From Halisarca cf. caerulea (taxonomy: Eukaryota > Porifera > Demospongiae > Chondrillida > Halisarcidae): DNA of 64,000 nucleotides. Under the pieces are notes generated by a model that was given only the letters and a program-made list of their open reading frames with translations, was not told where the DNA came from and ran no database searches. Location: NCBI GenBank assembly GCA_963170055.1, contig CAUJGJ010000313.1:3491701-3555700 (forward strand), written 5' to 3'. The stretch's first letter is position 1, and each line of letters starts with the position of its first letter. A program made the position numbers and the translations under genes. This document shows, piece by piece, positions 1 to 10,409 of this stretch.

Positions 1-715
1 CTAGAACATACTAATATACTCTTTGCAAATTTTCATAAATGTAGACTATGCTCTACAATACTGTTCTGTATTACAGAGTACCAATGTAGTGGGTGGGTTG
101 GATAACCCGAGTGGCTGGGTATGTGAGGTCGGATAAGTGAGGGTCTAGATCTAATGTGCTAACAACTAGTATTGTAGAGCTTCTCTGATCGAGAACCATC
201 CTGCTTCAAATAATGCCATTATTAGAAATGGGTGGAGGGTATCATTTATTGTGGCACTTGCACTGTGCTTCAGTATGTCATGGAGTACTGTACGTGTGTT
301 TGTATGATTTCCTATACACGTCATGCATACACATATTACATACAGTACGTATGAGTATGTATGTATGTGCATAACTGTGGACAGTGGGACCTAATTATAA
401 TTTATCTATAATCTCTATTTATCTGGAAATCTCACTTTCAATTACTTATCTGAATCAAAATTTAAGAACCAGATCTGCACATGTATGCATCATTAAGCAT
501 TACATGCATTTATGTCATTAACAATATAATATTATGTGAAACATTAATATATATAATCTTGTCATTGGACATCTGAATAATAGTTAATAAATCTTCACTA
601 TTATATAGTACTATAGCTTTGATTTAGCGTAATAAGATATAATGGAATTAATTATTAAATGTAATTTAGCAGCCATAATTCATAATATTGTCCCTAATAT
701 GGGTAGTTATTGTAG
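1..715. other. AT-rich non-coding flank
   Basis: No coding region is supported here. Positions 88-150 hold a piece that resembles the end of the TIR transposon family seen throughout the window (a 'ggataagtgaggg' type end). The rest is AT-rich unique sequence downstream of the transcobalamin-like gene on the minus strand. Confidence 0.5.
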
Positions 716-1475
716 CTAGTGTGGAACAGATTTGGTGTAGCGCCACACAATTTTTGAGCCTGGAAATGGAATCCAGTGAGTGATGCCAACTGGACTGAAT
801 GATATGCCATATTTGGTGCCAACATACAGCAACCAGTAGCAATTGGTGTCTGGTACACTCTCAACATCGTCTATTTCAGTTATGATGTAGCTAAGACTGA
901 AGAATTGTGCTTTGAATCGGTATCTTTTCTCATGATTTGCTGCTATCTCCATAATCTGCTGACCACTTGTACCAAGACCAGTGATAATCTTGAGTGGTTT
1001 TGGTGGGTCTTTAACAACTTGAAGACAGCTTTCATTGTACTGGAGCTCATACATCACTTCAATCTTTCTAGGTGGCCAAGCTACTTGAGTTATCTCCTCC
1101 ACATTTGATTCCTATTCATGTAAAAAACAAATTTCAAAATTTTCCCTGTTAGAAAAGGAATGATTACACCGTCAGATCTATGGCTTAACTAATATCATAG
1201 AATCTATAATGGTGTGGTATGTTGTCATGCATAAACTATTTAAGTATAAGGGACCAAAGCTATAAAATTAAATAATAAGAAATAACTAAAAGAAACAAAA
1301 TCATGGAATTTTTCTTCCGTCTATAGATGAGAACAAGCTGCTACAGTAATATTGTGCAATTTAATGCAACATGATGGTGGAACTCAACCTCTGAATCTTG
1401 TGACTGTCCTAGTCTAAGAATAAAAGGTGTAGCAAGGATTACCACGAGAGCAGTAAACTTCATCTTCCCCTTCAT
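716..1475 (-). CDS. Secreted transcobalamin-like C-terminal domain (DUF4430-type) protein, copy 1
   Basis: Two exons read on the minus strand: exon 1 1475-1389 and exon 2 1111-716 (stop TAG). The protein has 160 residues. Exon 1 encodes a basic start (MKGKMKF) and a hydrophobic run ending LGQSQ, a good signal peptide. The intron is phase 0, with donor GTTGAG and an ...ATAG acceptor. Exon 2 carries the motifs IEVMYELQYNES, a 'sGQ.IMEIAANHEKRY' helix, YIITEIDDVE, CYWLLYVG and VGITHWIPFPGSKIVWRY. The order 'fIT.Idgv...nCYW.lYV....v....i..G..v.W.Y' is the pattern of the C-terminal domain of cobalamin carriers (DUF4430). In vertebrates this domain follows an alpha-barrel that is missing here, so B12 binding is not implied. 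Two paralogues and a relic lie downstream. Family assignment is by eye; the gene model is firmer than the function. Confidence 0.72.
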
Positions 1476-1805
1476 TAGCTTTCAACTTGAAATTATGCAG
1501 CTGCAATATTGGACTTGTGCTATTTATGCAATCAGCAAGACTTAGTATGTATTGTGTTGTATGCTACTGTAGTCATATAATATTATATAAATTAATGCAT
1601 ATTAAACTTACACGTACAGTAAGAAACCTTCCAGGAGGTACATGCAACCCTCTTCCTACTGAATCCGTGAACAAGTATTATGTATTATGAATTTATTAAT
1701 AATTATGTAAAATGATGCATTGCCAATTATAGGCCACCACAATAACTGCAGCTGCATGATTATAAGCTAGATTAAGTACTTTAGTTAATAATAACTTAAA
1801 GTGTT

Positions 1806-1832
1806 GTATATATATATATATATATATATACA
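1806..1832. repeat. (TA)n microsatellite
   Basis: A short pure TA run, followed about 35 bases on by a GT array. Confidence 0.85.
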
Positions 1833-1865
1833 GTCAGCATAGTATTATTCATCAGGCTGCTATAT

Positions 1866-1896
1866 GTGTGTGTGTGCATGTGACACTGTGTGTGTG

Positions 1897-1970
<74 letters not shown>

Positions 1971-1982
1971 TGAGAGAGAGAG
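1866..1982. repeat. (GT)n microsatellite with GA tail
   Basis: Long GT run with a few interruptions, ending in a short GA run. His-Thr and Cys-Val reading frames across it are artefacts. Confidence 0.95.
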
Positions 1983-2025
1983 TTTTGGTTTTTCATCCCT
2001 ACATCTTTTTCCATTTAATATAATA

Positions 2026-2190
2026 AAATCTCGATAAGTAGAATCATGATGATGATATCTGGGTAATTCAAACATTGATGACCGAACCATTCCTAAGATA
2101 TGGAGTACATAATTATGTGGTTGGCTAATTAGAACTTATTATGGATAATTAGTACTTTTTACCAGAAAATCAAGGTTCTAATTGCTGCGA
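2026..2190. mobile_element. Degraded MITE-like copy (relative of 16990-17168)
   Basis: Segments such as 'aaaatctcgataa', 'attcaaacattgatga' and 'ccagaaaatcaaggttcta' match, in the same order, the intact TIR element at 16990-17168. Both termini of this copy have decayed. Confidence 0.6.
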
Positions 2191-2564
2191 CTTTCCTGTA
2201 AATGATTTATATTATAATGGTGTAACAGTATGTGATCATCATATCATGGGTATACTTATTATTATGTTTCTAAGCAGAGTATATATGGGCCTTGACATTT
2301 TTGTTATGAAAGAATATTACATTATTACTTAGTAATTTATCTTGTTATAATAATTATACAATGTTTAAGAAAAATTATGATTTATCAGTAATTTTGTCAG
2401 TATACATAGCAGCATAATATGATTGCCAATTGACAGCTACATGTCGCTTAGTAGTATATAGACTATTGGACTGTACATGTGGTTATTAAGTACTTAATAG
2501 TTTCTTACCAATGGTCTATAAGATCTAAAGTAACTGTTAAAATATAAATTTAAGTGATAACCAC

Positions 2565-2978
2565 TTATGGAGAATTCCCAGAATCGATAATCTTTGAGTC
2601 CGGGAAGGGAATCCAGTTTAATTTGTGATACCAACAGGGCTGAGAGACCGACACACCAAACTCCCTATACGTACTGGTACACCAATGTAAGTATGTCATG
2701 CAGAAGCAGTTTTCATCATTATTGTTCTCCACATCATCAATTATAGTGACGAAATGCCCAAGTCCATGGCTGAAGTACTTGGCAGTGAACCGGTAGCGCT
2801 TGTTGTGATGGGCTGCTATCTCCATGATCTCCTGACCACTGGTACCCCGACTTGTGGTAATCTTGAGTGGTTTTGGTTGGTCTTTATCAATGCAGCTTTC
2901 ATTAAACTGGATTTCATACATCACTTCAATCTTCCTCGGTGACCAGGAAAGTTGAACTACTTCATCCACTTCTGCATC
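2565..2978 (-). pseudogene. Frameshifted copy 2 of the transcobalamin-like gene
   Basis: This is homologous to exon 2 of the copy at 7368-8102. The acceptor AG (2980-2979) and the first coding bases GATGCAGAA are kept, and the frame is open through IIDDVENNNDENCF. After that the reading is broken. Extra bases turn the CFWRLYVG region into an unrelated stretch and shift the frame before NWIPFPDSKII. A 4-base insertion then shifts it again, so the C-terminal 'W.FSKSGSH' is lost. No signal-peptide exon is visible upstream; that place is taken by a long CA array (3145-3400). I read it as a recent pseudogene, although a truncated product cannot be excluded. Confidence 0.65.
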
Positions 2979-3144
2979 CTGCATGAATATGCAGACAACT
3001 CATGCACTGAGAGAATGAATACAATATCAATTATAGAGTTATCAATAAACACATAATCATATATATATATATACACACACACATGGGTTACTATCGCTGT
3101 CACAAGTCATACTCAGATGTAAATTTATAAAGTTATATATACTA

Positions 3145-3150
3145 GCACAT

Positions 3151-3199
<49 letters not shown>

Positions 3200-3217
3200 C
3201 ACACACATGCACACACA

Positions 3218-3253
<36 letters not shown>

Positions 3254-3260
3254 CACACAC

Positions 3261-3303
<43 letters not shown>

Positions 3304-3327
3304 TGTACATACACACACACATACACA

Positions 3328-3366
<39 letters not shown>

Positions 3367-3400
3367 GCATGCCCTCACACACGCACACACAAACGTAAGC
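3145..3400. repeat. (CA)n microsatellite
   Basis: Long interrupted CA array (ATGC, GTAC and AAAC interruptions). The paralogue at 7368-8102 has a CA/GCAC array in the equivalent intron position. Confidence 0.95.
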
Positions 3401-4228
3401 ATGCATGTAAGCACACTGGATCATTGAACCTTAAGGTAAAGTAATATAATGCATATAATATATTCTGTATGATATTATTATGTATATAAACATAATATAT
3501 ATATTGTGGAAATGCATGTGTATATCAATATATCCATGTGCATGTAGTTTAGCACAATGCCATCTTCGATCATGAGCATATAATATTATAATCCTTATTA
3601 TTATAGTGATAACTATACATGGCTACCTCACAAACGACTATTTGTTCCTCATGCAGAATTCAGTATGTGTTTTGCTATATTATTCTCCGGTGTTGTTATT
3701 CCAAATTATAATGCAATGCCATTATTAAATTATCAGTCAGTCCGTGAAGCCTCACCCATGGTGAAAGCCATGCCTAGCGTTTTAGCCCAACAAGGTGCAC
3801 AAGGGTATTATCTTAACTCCTCATAGGGTACACAGGCATATGAAGTTACCAAGATAAGGGCTTCTGTTTTCAGAACTTGAGTAATGGACTTTATATATAC
3901 TTTTCAGGGCTCATCATATAAGGCACACATTTGTATAATATAAATGTGTACATGTATATATTGCATATTAGTAGATGGTAATTATTTTATATATTGACCT
4001 CGGTCTTTGCTCTACATAGCTAGGATTACATGTGATGTTACGTGACTTTAGCGAAGTAAGATAATTTTCACCTCAACACAGGTGTCCCAAATACTACCCA
4101 GCGCAGCTTCTTTGATGTATGACGTCATCAGGAGATAAATATTAATATATCTTCACTATTAGCATTATAGTGAAGACATAATTCAATAAATAATATACTA
4201 TTTATTAAATGACATTGTATTTAATATA

Positions 4229-4619
4229 TCATGGATTTTATACATCACTTCAATCCTCTTCAGAGTCCATAAAAACAAATTTCTAAATTTTCCCTCTAGC
4301 TTGGCCCGCTACTATGTGTTACACAGTCATGCAGATATCTATATGGTTTAACTATCACAGAACCTGTACGTAGTGGTGTAGTATTATAATATTATGTTGT
4401 TATCATGATGCATATGCATTGAATTAATAATACCATATTATAATAGAATGATATTATAGATTTTTTATCACCTCTAGGAAAAAGCTGAGATTATGTGGAA
4501 TTGTAAGTTTATGATCATGGAACTCAGCCTCCACATCTTGTGACTGTTGTAGTCTAAGAACTAAGGGTGTAACAAGCTAGGGTTATAGTCTACAAGAACA
4601 ATAAATTTCATCTTCTCAT
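4229..4619 (-). pseudogene. Relic copy of the transcobalamin-like gene
   Basis: Positions 4230-4270 match the start of exon 2 of copy 1 (the IEVMYE region). Positions 4529-4619 match its signal-peptide exon: reverse complement 'AGATGAAATTTATTGTTCTT', and further on 'CTACAACAGTCACAAGATG'. The short intron between them also aligns with the intron of copy 1 ('aaaacaaatttctaaatttt', 'gtttaactatcacagaa'). The body of exon 2 is deleted, the signal-peptide frame contains stops, and the donor GT has become GC. This is a dead tandem duplicate too short and broken for ORF finding. Confidence 0.6.
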
Positions 4620-4909
4620 TCAGTTGCTTACAACTTGTAATGATCCTGCATATATAATTGCATGCATGGGCTTGGGATATATTTGCCAATTAGAAAGTAT
4701 AATATAGCAAAGATCAATACATAAATTACACATATTAAGAAGGCCAGGGGGTGCAAAGCTTTTTTGAATCTGTAAACAAGTATATTATGCAATAGTTTAC
4801 CACAATAATGTAATTGCATGATTAAACTATATAGTATTTTAGCTAAGTACACCTTGCACATTGCAGTTTGCATATATATTCATGACAAATAAATCAAGGG
4901 CTTGTGTGC

Positions 4910-4910
<1 letters not shown>

Positions 4911-4958
<48 letters not shown>

Positions 4959-4996
4959 TGTGTGTGTGTGTGTTTGTGTGTGTTTGTGTGTGTGTG

Positions 4997-5057
<61 letters not shown>

Positions 5058-5075
5058 ACGTGTGTGTGTGTGTGT

Positions 5076-5125
<50 letters not shown>

Positions 5126-5126
5126 A

Positions 5127-5160
<34 letters not shown>

Positions 5161-5186
5161 CACGTGTGTGTGTGTGTGTGTGTGTA

Positions 5187-5222
<36 letters not shown>
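4911..5222. repeat. (GT)n microsatellite
   Basis: About 310 bases of GT with CACG and TATG interruptions. No gene. Confidence 0.95.
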
Positions 5223-5223
<1 letters not shown>

Positions 5224-5391
5224 CAGGTATCAGGTATCATTATTTAACATGGGAAACCTTTAGCCATTGGCTACTAAAATGGCACCCACAAACGAAAAGG
5301 TAATATAACTGAAAAGAGAATGATAATTAAAAGGATAAATTAAAATGTAAAATGATTCGACTTGTCATTGAAGAAGGAAAAGAAAATGAAA

Positions 5392-6040
5392 TTATACTTC
5401 AGTAATTGCAATAATTTTAAAATGACAACAACAAAATAAGTGTAACCTTGCACATGCAATTTCTGTAGGACATGCAGATGAGTTAAATACTGGAATAGTT
5501 AATCTTGAAAAAATGTCTTCCATTGAGAAAACGTCGAAGTCCTTGGCGGCCCTAATGTGGGGTGGTAATGTCCTCCATATTGAAGCGCCCATGAAGCTGA
5601 AGGACTTTTGGCCCATTGAAGTTCGAAAGGAAGGAAGATTAAGTTGTCGACAGTCAGAAGCACGAGTAAAGTGATGGGAGGCGGAGGAGGGGAAGAGTTC
5701 AGTTAGATAGGCAGCAGAATGAGAAGAAAGACACTTAAACATCAACTGGGATAGATGAAGCTTTCTCCTGGAAGCAAGTGTACAAAGGCCAAGTTCCTTA
5801 CGAACAGCAGAAGCAGAGAAATCCCTACTCTTGCGGAGAACGATGCGGCAGCCAAAGTTAAGGAGGCTTTCCAAGTGAAGGGATTGTTGTTTTGTGCAGC
5901 CCGACCAAACAATGTCACACTAGTCAAACGATCGTAGGACGTAAGATTTTAGGTAAAGAAGCAGTAGCTTCTTTGGGAGAAACCAAGATAGGCGACGGAG
6001 GAGATGGAGACTACGAGTTACTTTGCAACACACCTTGTCA
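5392..6040 (-). pseudogene. LINE ORF2 C-terminal relic (CR1/L2/Jockey-like)
   Basis: The minus strand encodes the typical tail of a LINE polymerase: LESLLNFGCRIVLRKSRDFS, then LHLSQLMFKCLSSHSAAYLTELF, QLNLPSFRTSMGQKSFSFMG, ASIWRTLPPHIR. An out-of-frame upstream piece (VLRSFD, CDIVWSGCTK) shows at least one frameshift near 5900. The endonuclease and reverse-transcriptase core are missing, so this is a 5'-truncated dead copy. A second fragment of a similar family is at 16230-16320. Confidence 0.8.
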
Positions 6041-6449
6041 TTGTGTGTGTGTTCATATTATATATAGATATTTTAAGCAATAATGCATGCTGCACGGCCG
6101 GGCTTAGAGCTGGCATACATGGACTAAATGGGCATATAGAGCTATATGGACAGAGGTAGTTTGGACTGGGTGCAATGTGTGAATTCCTATCCATTCCGCA
6201 TTATAGCTGTGAGATTTAGGAATTTATCATAATTTATGATTCCGCACAGCTCTAGTTGTAGATATATTCCAGTATGAGCATGATATCCAGGTTATGACTG
6301 AAGACCAAGTTAAAGCCAAGGTCACGGGCAATGGCCTGGATATCATGCAAGTGAACTGGGATATAACTAGCGTCTATCCCATGCAATTTAAATTGATTTT
6401 CAACTGGCAGACTTAATAGGCAATGATTGATTCCATTAGCACCAAATTG

Positions 6450-6878
<429 letters not shown>

Positions 6879-7367
6879 ATATGTATATATATAACATTGG
6901 CATGGCTTCATCCCAGGCTGATTCCCTAGCTGACAATTTTTTATCCCTATACAACGTTTTTTCCATTTTTATGACTTTTGTATGGTTTTTATGTGGGCAG
7001 ATCTAGATATTTTTCTAAACACTGTCAGACTGTACTATTTTACAAAGCTATATGGCCTTGATTATTTATTAATTATAAAGAAAAACCATTTTTATAGTTA
7101 GTAACTGTTGCCAATTTATCCTGCCTTTATTTTTTTACTTCACATATCATGCATATGGTAATACTATGTATTATATTGTACGAAATATTATTATTTATAC
7201 TGTGTTTTTGAGGAAAGAATAATAATAGTAATTTCTACAGTAACTGCCATGTTATAGAATAACATTGTAATTATCCTTGCCAAGAACGGTCAAGTATATA
7301 CTTTAGTGTATAGATTTTAAACTTTTCATAGAAACCGATGTATATAAGAAACTTCTGAGTTTCATGA

Positions 7368-7965
7368 TCAGTGAGAACCACTTTTGGAGAATTCCCAGAT
7401 AATCTTTGAGTCCGGGAATGGAATCCAGTTTGTGATACCAACAGGGCTGAGAGACACACCAAACTTTGTACCAACGTAAAGGCGCCAGAAGCAGTTTTCA
7501 TCATTATTGTTCTCCACATCATCAATTATAGTGACGAAATACCCAAGTCCATGGCCGAAGTATTTGGCAGTGAACCGGTAACGCTTGTTGTGATGGGCTG
7601 CTATCTCCATGATCTCCTGACCACTGGTACCCCGACTTGTGGTAATCTTGAGTGGTTTTGGAGGGCTTTTAACAACTTGAAGACAGCTGTCATTGAACTG
7701 GATTTCATACATTACATCAATTTTCTTCGGTGGCCAGGAAGGTTGAGCTACTTCATCCACTTCTGCATCCTACATGAATGTTCAGACGACTCATGCACTG
7801 AGAGATTGAATATATTATGTATAGATCTATTCTATAAATACATGTTAATAATAGGTTACTATCACTGTTATAAGTAGTTCCCATGAAGATGTATACAATA
7901 TTCACAGAGTTATAGAGCACACTGATACAAGCACAACATGCACACACACAAACACATCACACACA

Positions 7966-8021
<56 letters not shown>

Positions 8022-8102
8022 CACCTGAGCCTGAATCTCCATCACAGTGGAGAGTATTTCAATAGTCCCCAAGAATGCAGTCAGAATAGCTGGAATTTTC
8101 AT
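7368..8102 (-). CDS. Secreted transcobalamin-like C-terminal domain (DUF4430-type) protein, copy 3
   Basis: Two exons: 8102-8025 (26 codons, MKIPAILTAFLGTIEILS..., a signal peptide ending in QAQ) and 7769-7368 (stop TGA), giving 159 residues with a phase 0 intron. The donor is GTGTGTGTG and is the first unit of a GT array on the sense strand; the acceptor is ...ATGTAG. The domain shows IDVMYEIQFNDSC, SGQEIMEIAAHHNKRY, YFVTIIDDVENNNDENCFW, LYVGTKFGVSLSPVGITNW and IPFPDSKIIWEF, aligned along its whole length with copy 1. The signal-peptide exon is unlike that of copy 1, while exon 2 is highly similar to the broken copy at 2565-2978. A secreted small protein with a lone C-terminal domain of the cobalamin-carrier type is the best reading. 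The ligand is unknown. Confidence 0.74.
7935..8024. repeat. CA / GCAC microsatellite in the intron of copy 3
   Basis: Array of CA and GCAC units. Its last bases form the 5' splice site of the exon at 8025-8102. Confidence 0.9.
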
Positions 8103-8356
8103 TCTCAGTGAAAGGAAGGGATAATTCTTGTAGAGAAGAAACAGATGATAAGTTTCTGTACTAAACAGACTCTGAGTTGCTTTACCATGGTATATAAGTA
8201 CACAAGGTATGTAAGCACTTGCATGTGCTAATGAATATAATTACCATTATAATTAGTGCTTGAGTGTCTATGGAAGTCAGTGAAGAAAGTCTGTTAACCT
8301 TTAGTTGGGTTAGACAACTTGCATCATCTACAGAGCATCAAAAATAGGGAGCATAA

Positions 8357-8455
8357 TACAGTTGAACCTCTTATAGCAAACTCCCCTAATACTGAAAACC
8401 TCTCTATAACAGACTGCTTTTGTGGGTCCAGATAGTTTGCTACAGTATGTACAGT
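8357..8455. mobile_element. Partial TIR element ('acagttgaacctct' end)
   Basis: Begins 'acagttgaacctcttatagc' and contains 'aacctctctataacagactg' and 'tgggtccagatag', segments shared with the elements at 37322-37502 and 40178-40358. The second end is not clear. Confidence 0.55.
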
Positions 8456-8775
8456 ATTGACATCTGAGTACCAATTACCTTTTTGCTCCTATCTCTTGCC
8501 AAACTTCTGGTGCTATGGGGTCTGACACTCCATTTTTTGAGGGAGGTCTCTCTGAGACTTTAACTGACAACAGGCAAGCTACTTTCATATCAATTCCTGA
8601 TTCAATTATTGTCAGTGGTGATCCAATGGGGGAATGCTATGTCTATCCTAGGCACCCTCAATCAATCTGCTCATATTTACTAATTATATATCTAATTGAC
8701 TGTAGCATGTGTTTTGTTTTATTAGAATTTTATCTTTCATGTATCTGATCATTCTTTAATATTTTATAATATACA

Positions 8776-9301
8776 GTCAGTGAGGATTGCCATATAGGTT
8801 TGCGGATTGGTGCTCCACTTAATTTGCTTCCTTCACAGATGTGTGAAGTGTTGGTCTCAGGTGGACAGCTCTGGCCTTCATGGTCTGAGCTGCACAGGGA
8901 GCAGTGGTCGTCACCCAAGACACAATGCCTTGAACAGCATCATCAGCAGAGCTCTTGCCACCACTGGTTTTCCATCCATTCTGAAACCACCTGCATGGCC
9001 TCTTAACTCAGGTCAGATGGTAAACGTGTTAATGGGATCACCATTATCCTCTGGGAGAAGGGGTGTGCCCTGGTGTGGGATACCACATGTCAGGACACTT
9101 ATGCGCCTTCCTACACTTCTCTGGCTGTTTGTGAAGTATGCAGGTCTTGTTGCCAAGCAAGCAGAAGACTCCAAGAAACAGAAGTATGGGGATATGTGCA
9201 GTGCCTACACCTTTGTTCCCAGTAATTGTGGTGGAAACCTCAGGAGTCTTTGGGGGTGCATGAGGCCAAGGCCTTTTCGGACAACTCGGGTCTTTGTCTA
9301 G
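8776..9301 (+). pseudogene. Retroelement C-terminal region relic A
   Basis: Conceptual reading across frames gives SVRIAI-GLRIGAPLNLL, then CVKC.SQVDSSGLHGLSC, GSSGRHPRHNALNSIISRAL and a later 'ALVWDTTCQDTYAPSY' piece. This is the 'G.HGLSC..s.GR..RH..lN..i.RAl' zinc-finger-like region and the downstream 'RPDG.....W.rG....WD.T..DT.a.Sy' domain found after the reverse transcriptase in a class of invertebrate retroelements. Several frameshifts interrupt it, so it is not functional. Confidence 0.7.
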
Positions 9302-9451
9302 ATCTAAAACTCATGAATGATCCACTTTCACACCTGAAAATTGTACTACATATATGTGTACATGTGTTTCTATTCAACAGTTTAATTCTTAATTTGTGTA
9401 TCCCAGACAGTAGTACCATTCAGACTTAACTTTTGTATTATTTTCTTGTAG

Positions 9452-9804
9452 TGTTGGGTAATTGGTGGAATGACTGTGATCCTCTGGAAGTCAGGGCGCC
9501 TGTTAACTTGGGATGTGACCTGCTGGGAAACCTTTGCTCCCACCTACTCATCCTTAGCTGTTTCTAGGGCTGGCCTTGTTGCAAAATATACAGAATCACG
9601 GAAGAAAGATCTATACCAGGATCTGGAGCCCACACACATCTTCATCCCCATTGGGTTGGAGACTACTGGAGTGTTTGATAATGAAGCACTGGTATTTTTC
9701 CAAGATTTAGCCTCTCGTTTGAGGATTAGAACTAATGACTCTCAATCTTTTCTTCATCTTTGTCAAAGAATAAGTGTAATTGTGCAGATTCTGAAGTTAA
9801 TTTG
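9452..9804 (+). pseudogene. Retroelement C-terminal region relic B
   Basis: The frame SGRLLTWDVTCWETFAPTYS, SRAGLVAKYTESRKK, YQDLEPTHIFIPIGLETTGV, FFQDLASRLRIRT, FLHLCQRISVIVQ matches the C-terminal half of the element class seen at 8776-9301 and repeats a portion already present there. Two fragments therefore lie in the same orientation, perhaps a tandem or nested remnant. The end of the frame (a stop after LKLI) is near the usual C-terminus. No RT core is present. Confidence 0.7.
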
Positions 9805-9949
9805 ATGCAATGTCTATTTTAGGATGTAGCAAGTTGTGCTGAGTTCTATTGTATTATTTTGTATTTTTTTCCTTTTGCTTAGTTAGTATATACTTTGTGG
9901 TGTTTTTGTTGTGGTCTGTGCTGTCTTTGATATATAATAGTTATATTTA

Positions 9950-9953
<4 letters not shown>

Positions 9954-9990
<37 letters not shown>
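9954..9990. repeat. (TA)n microsatellite
   Basis: Pure TA run just 3' of the retroelement relic. Confidence 0.9.
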
Positions 9991-9992
<2 letters not shown>

Positions 9993-10001
9993 GCATTATT
10001 A

Positions 10002-10088
10002 AATTATCTGTCAGATCACGAAGCCTTGCTCATTGAACATGAAAGCTAGTTATCTGTCAGTCCATGAAGCCTGTGCCATTGAGCAAAA
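10002..10088. repeat. Short interspersed repeat piece ('atctgtcagtccatgaagcc')
   Basis: A unit 'ctgtcag..c..gaagcct' occurs twice here and again at about 3735-3760. Its identity is unknown. Confidence 0.4.
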
Positions 10089-10409
10089 ATAAGTGTATGG
10101 ACTTATTATATTGATTCTATGCTGCATGGTGCAATATCCACTGCAGGTGTATTATTAGCATAATAATTCAGTCTATAGAAATACAAAAGCATATATTATA
10201 TGAATCAATTAGGGTATTAATGGTGAATGTAATATGTAACACATAATGCAATTATATGTTTCACATATAAAGTTTAATTACTGCATAAGTGCATATATAT
10301 GTATAGTCTGAATGTTGACCATTTATGCGTTATATTATAATAAGTGATATATAAAATCCGGGTAAATACATCAGCCAGATGTTTGAAAGGTGTTACAAAT
10401 GTGTATTTC

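Noticed and set aside
3145..5222. His-Thr and Cys-Val repeat frames over CA/GT arrays (also elsewhere in the window)
   Set aside because: Microsatellite translation artefacts, with no splice context or flanking homology.
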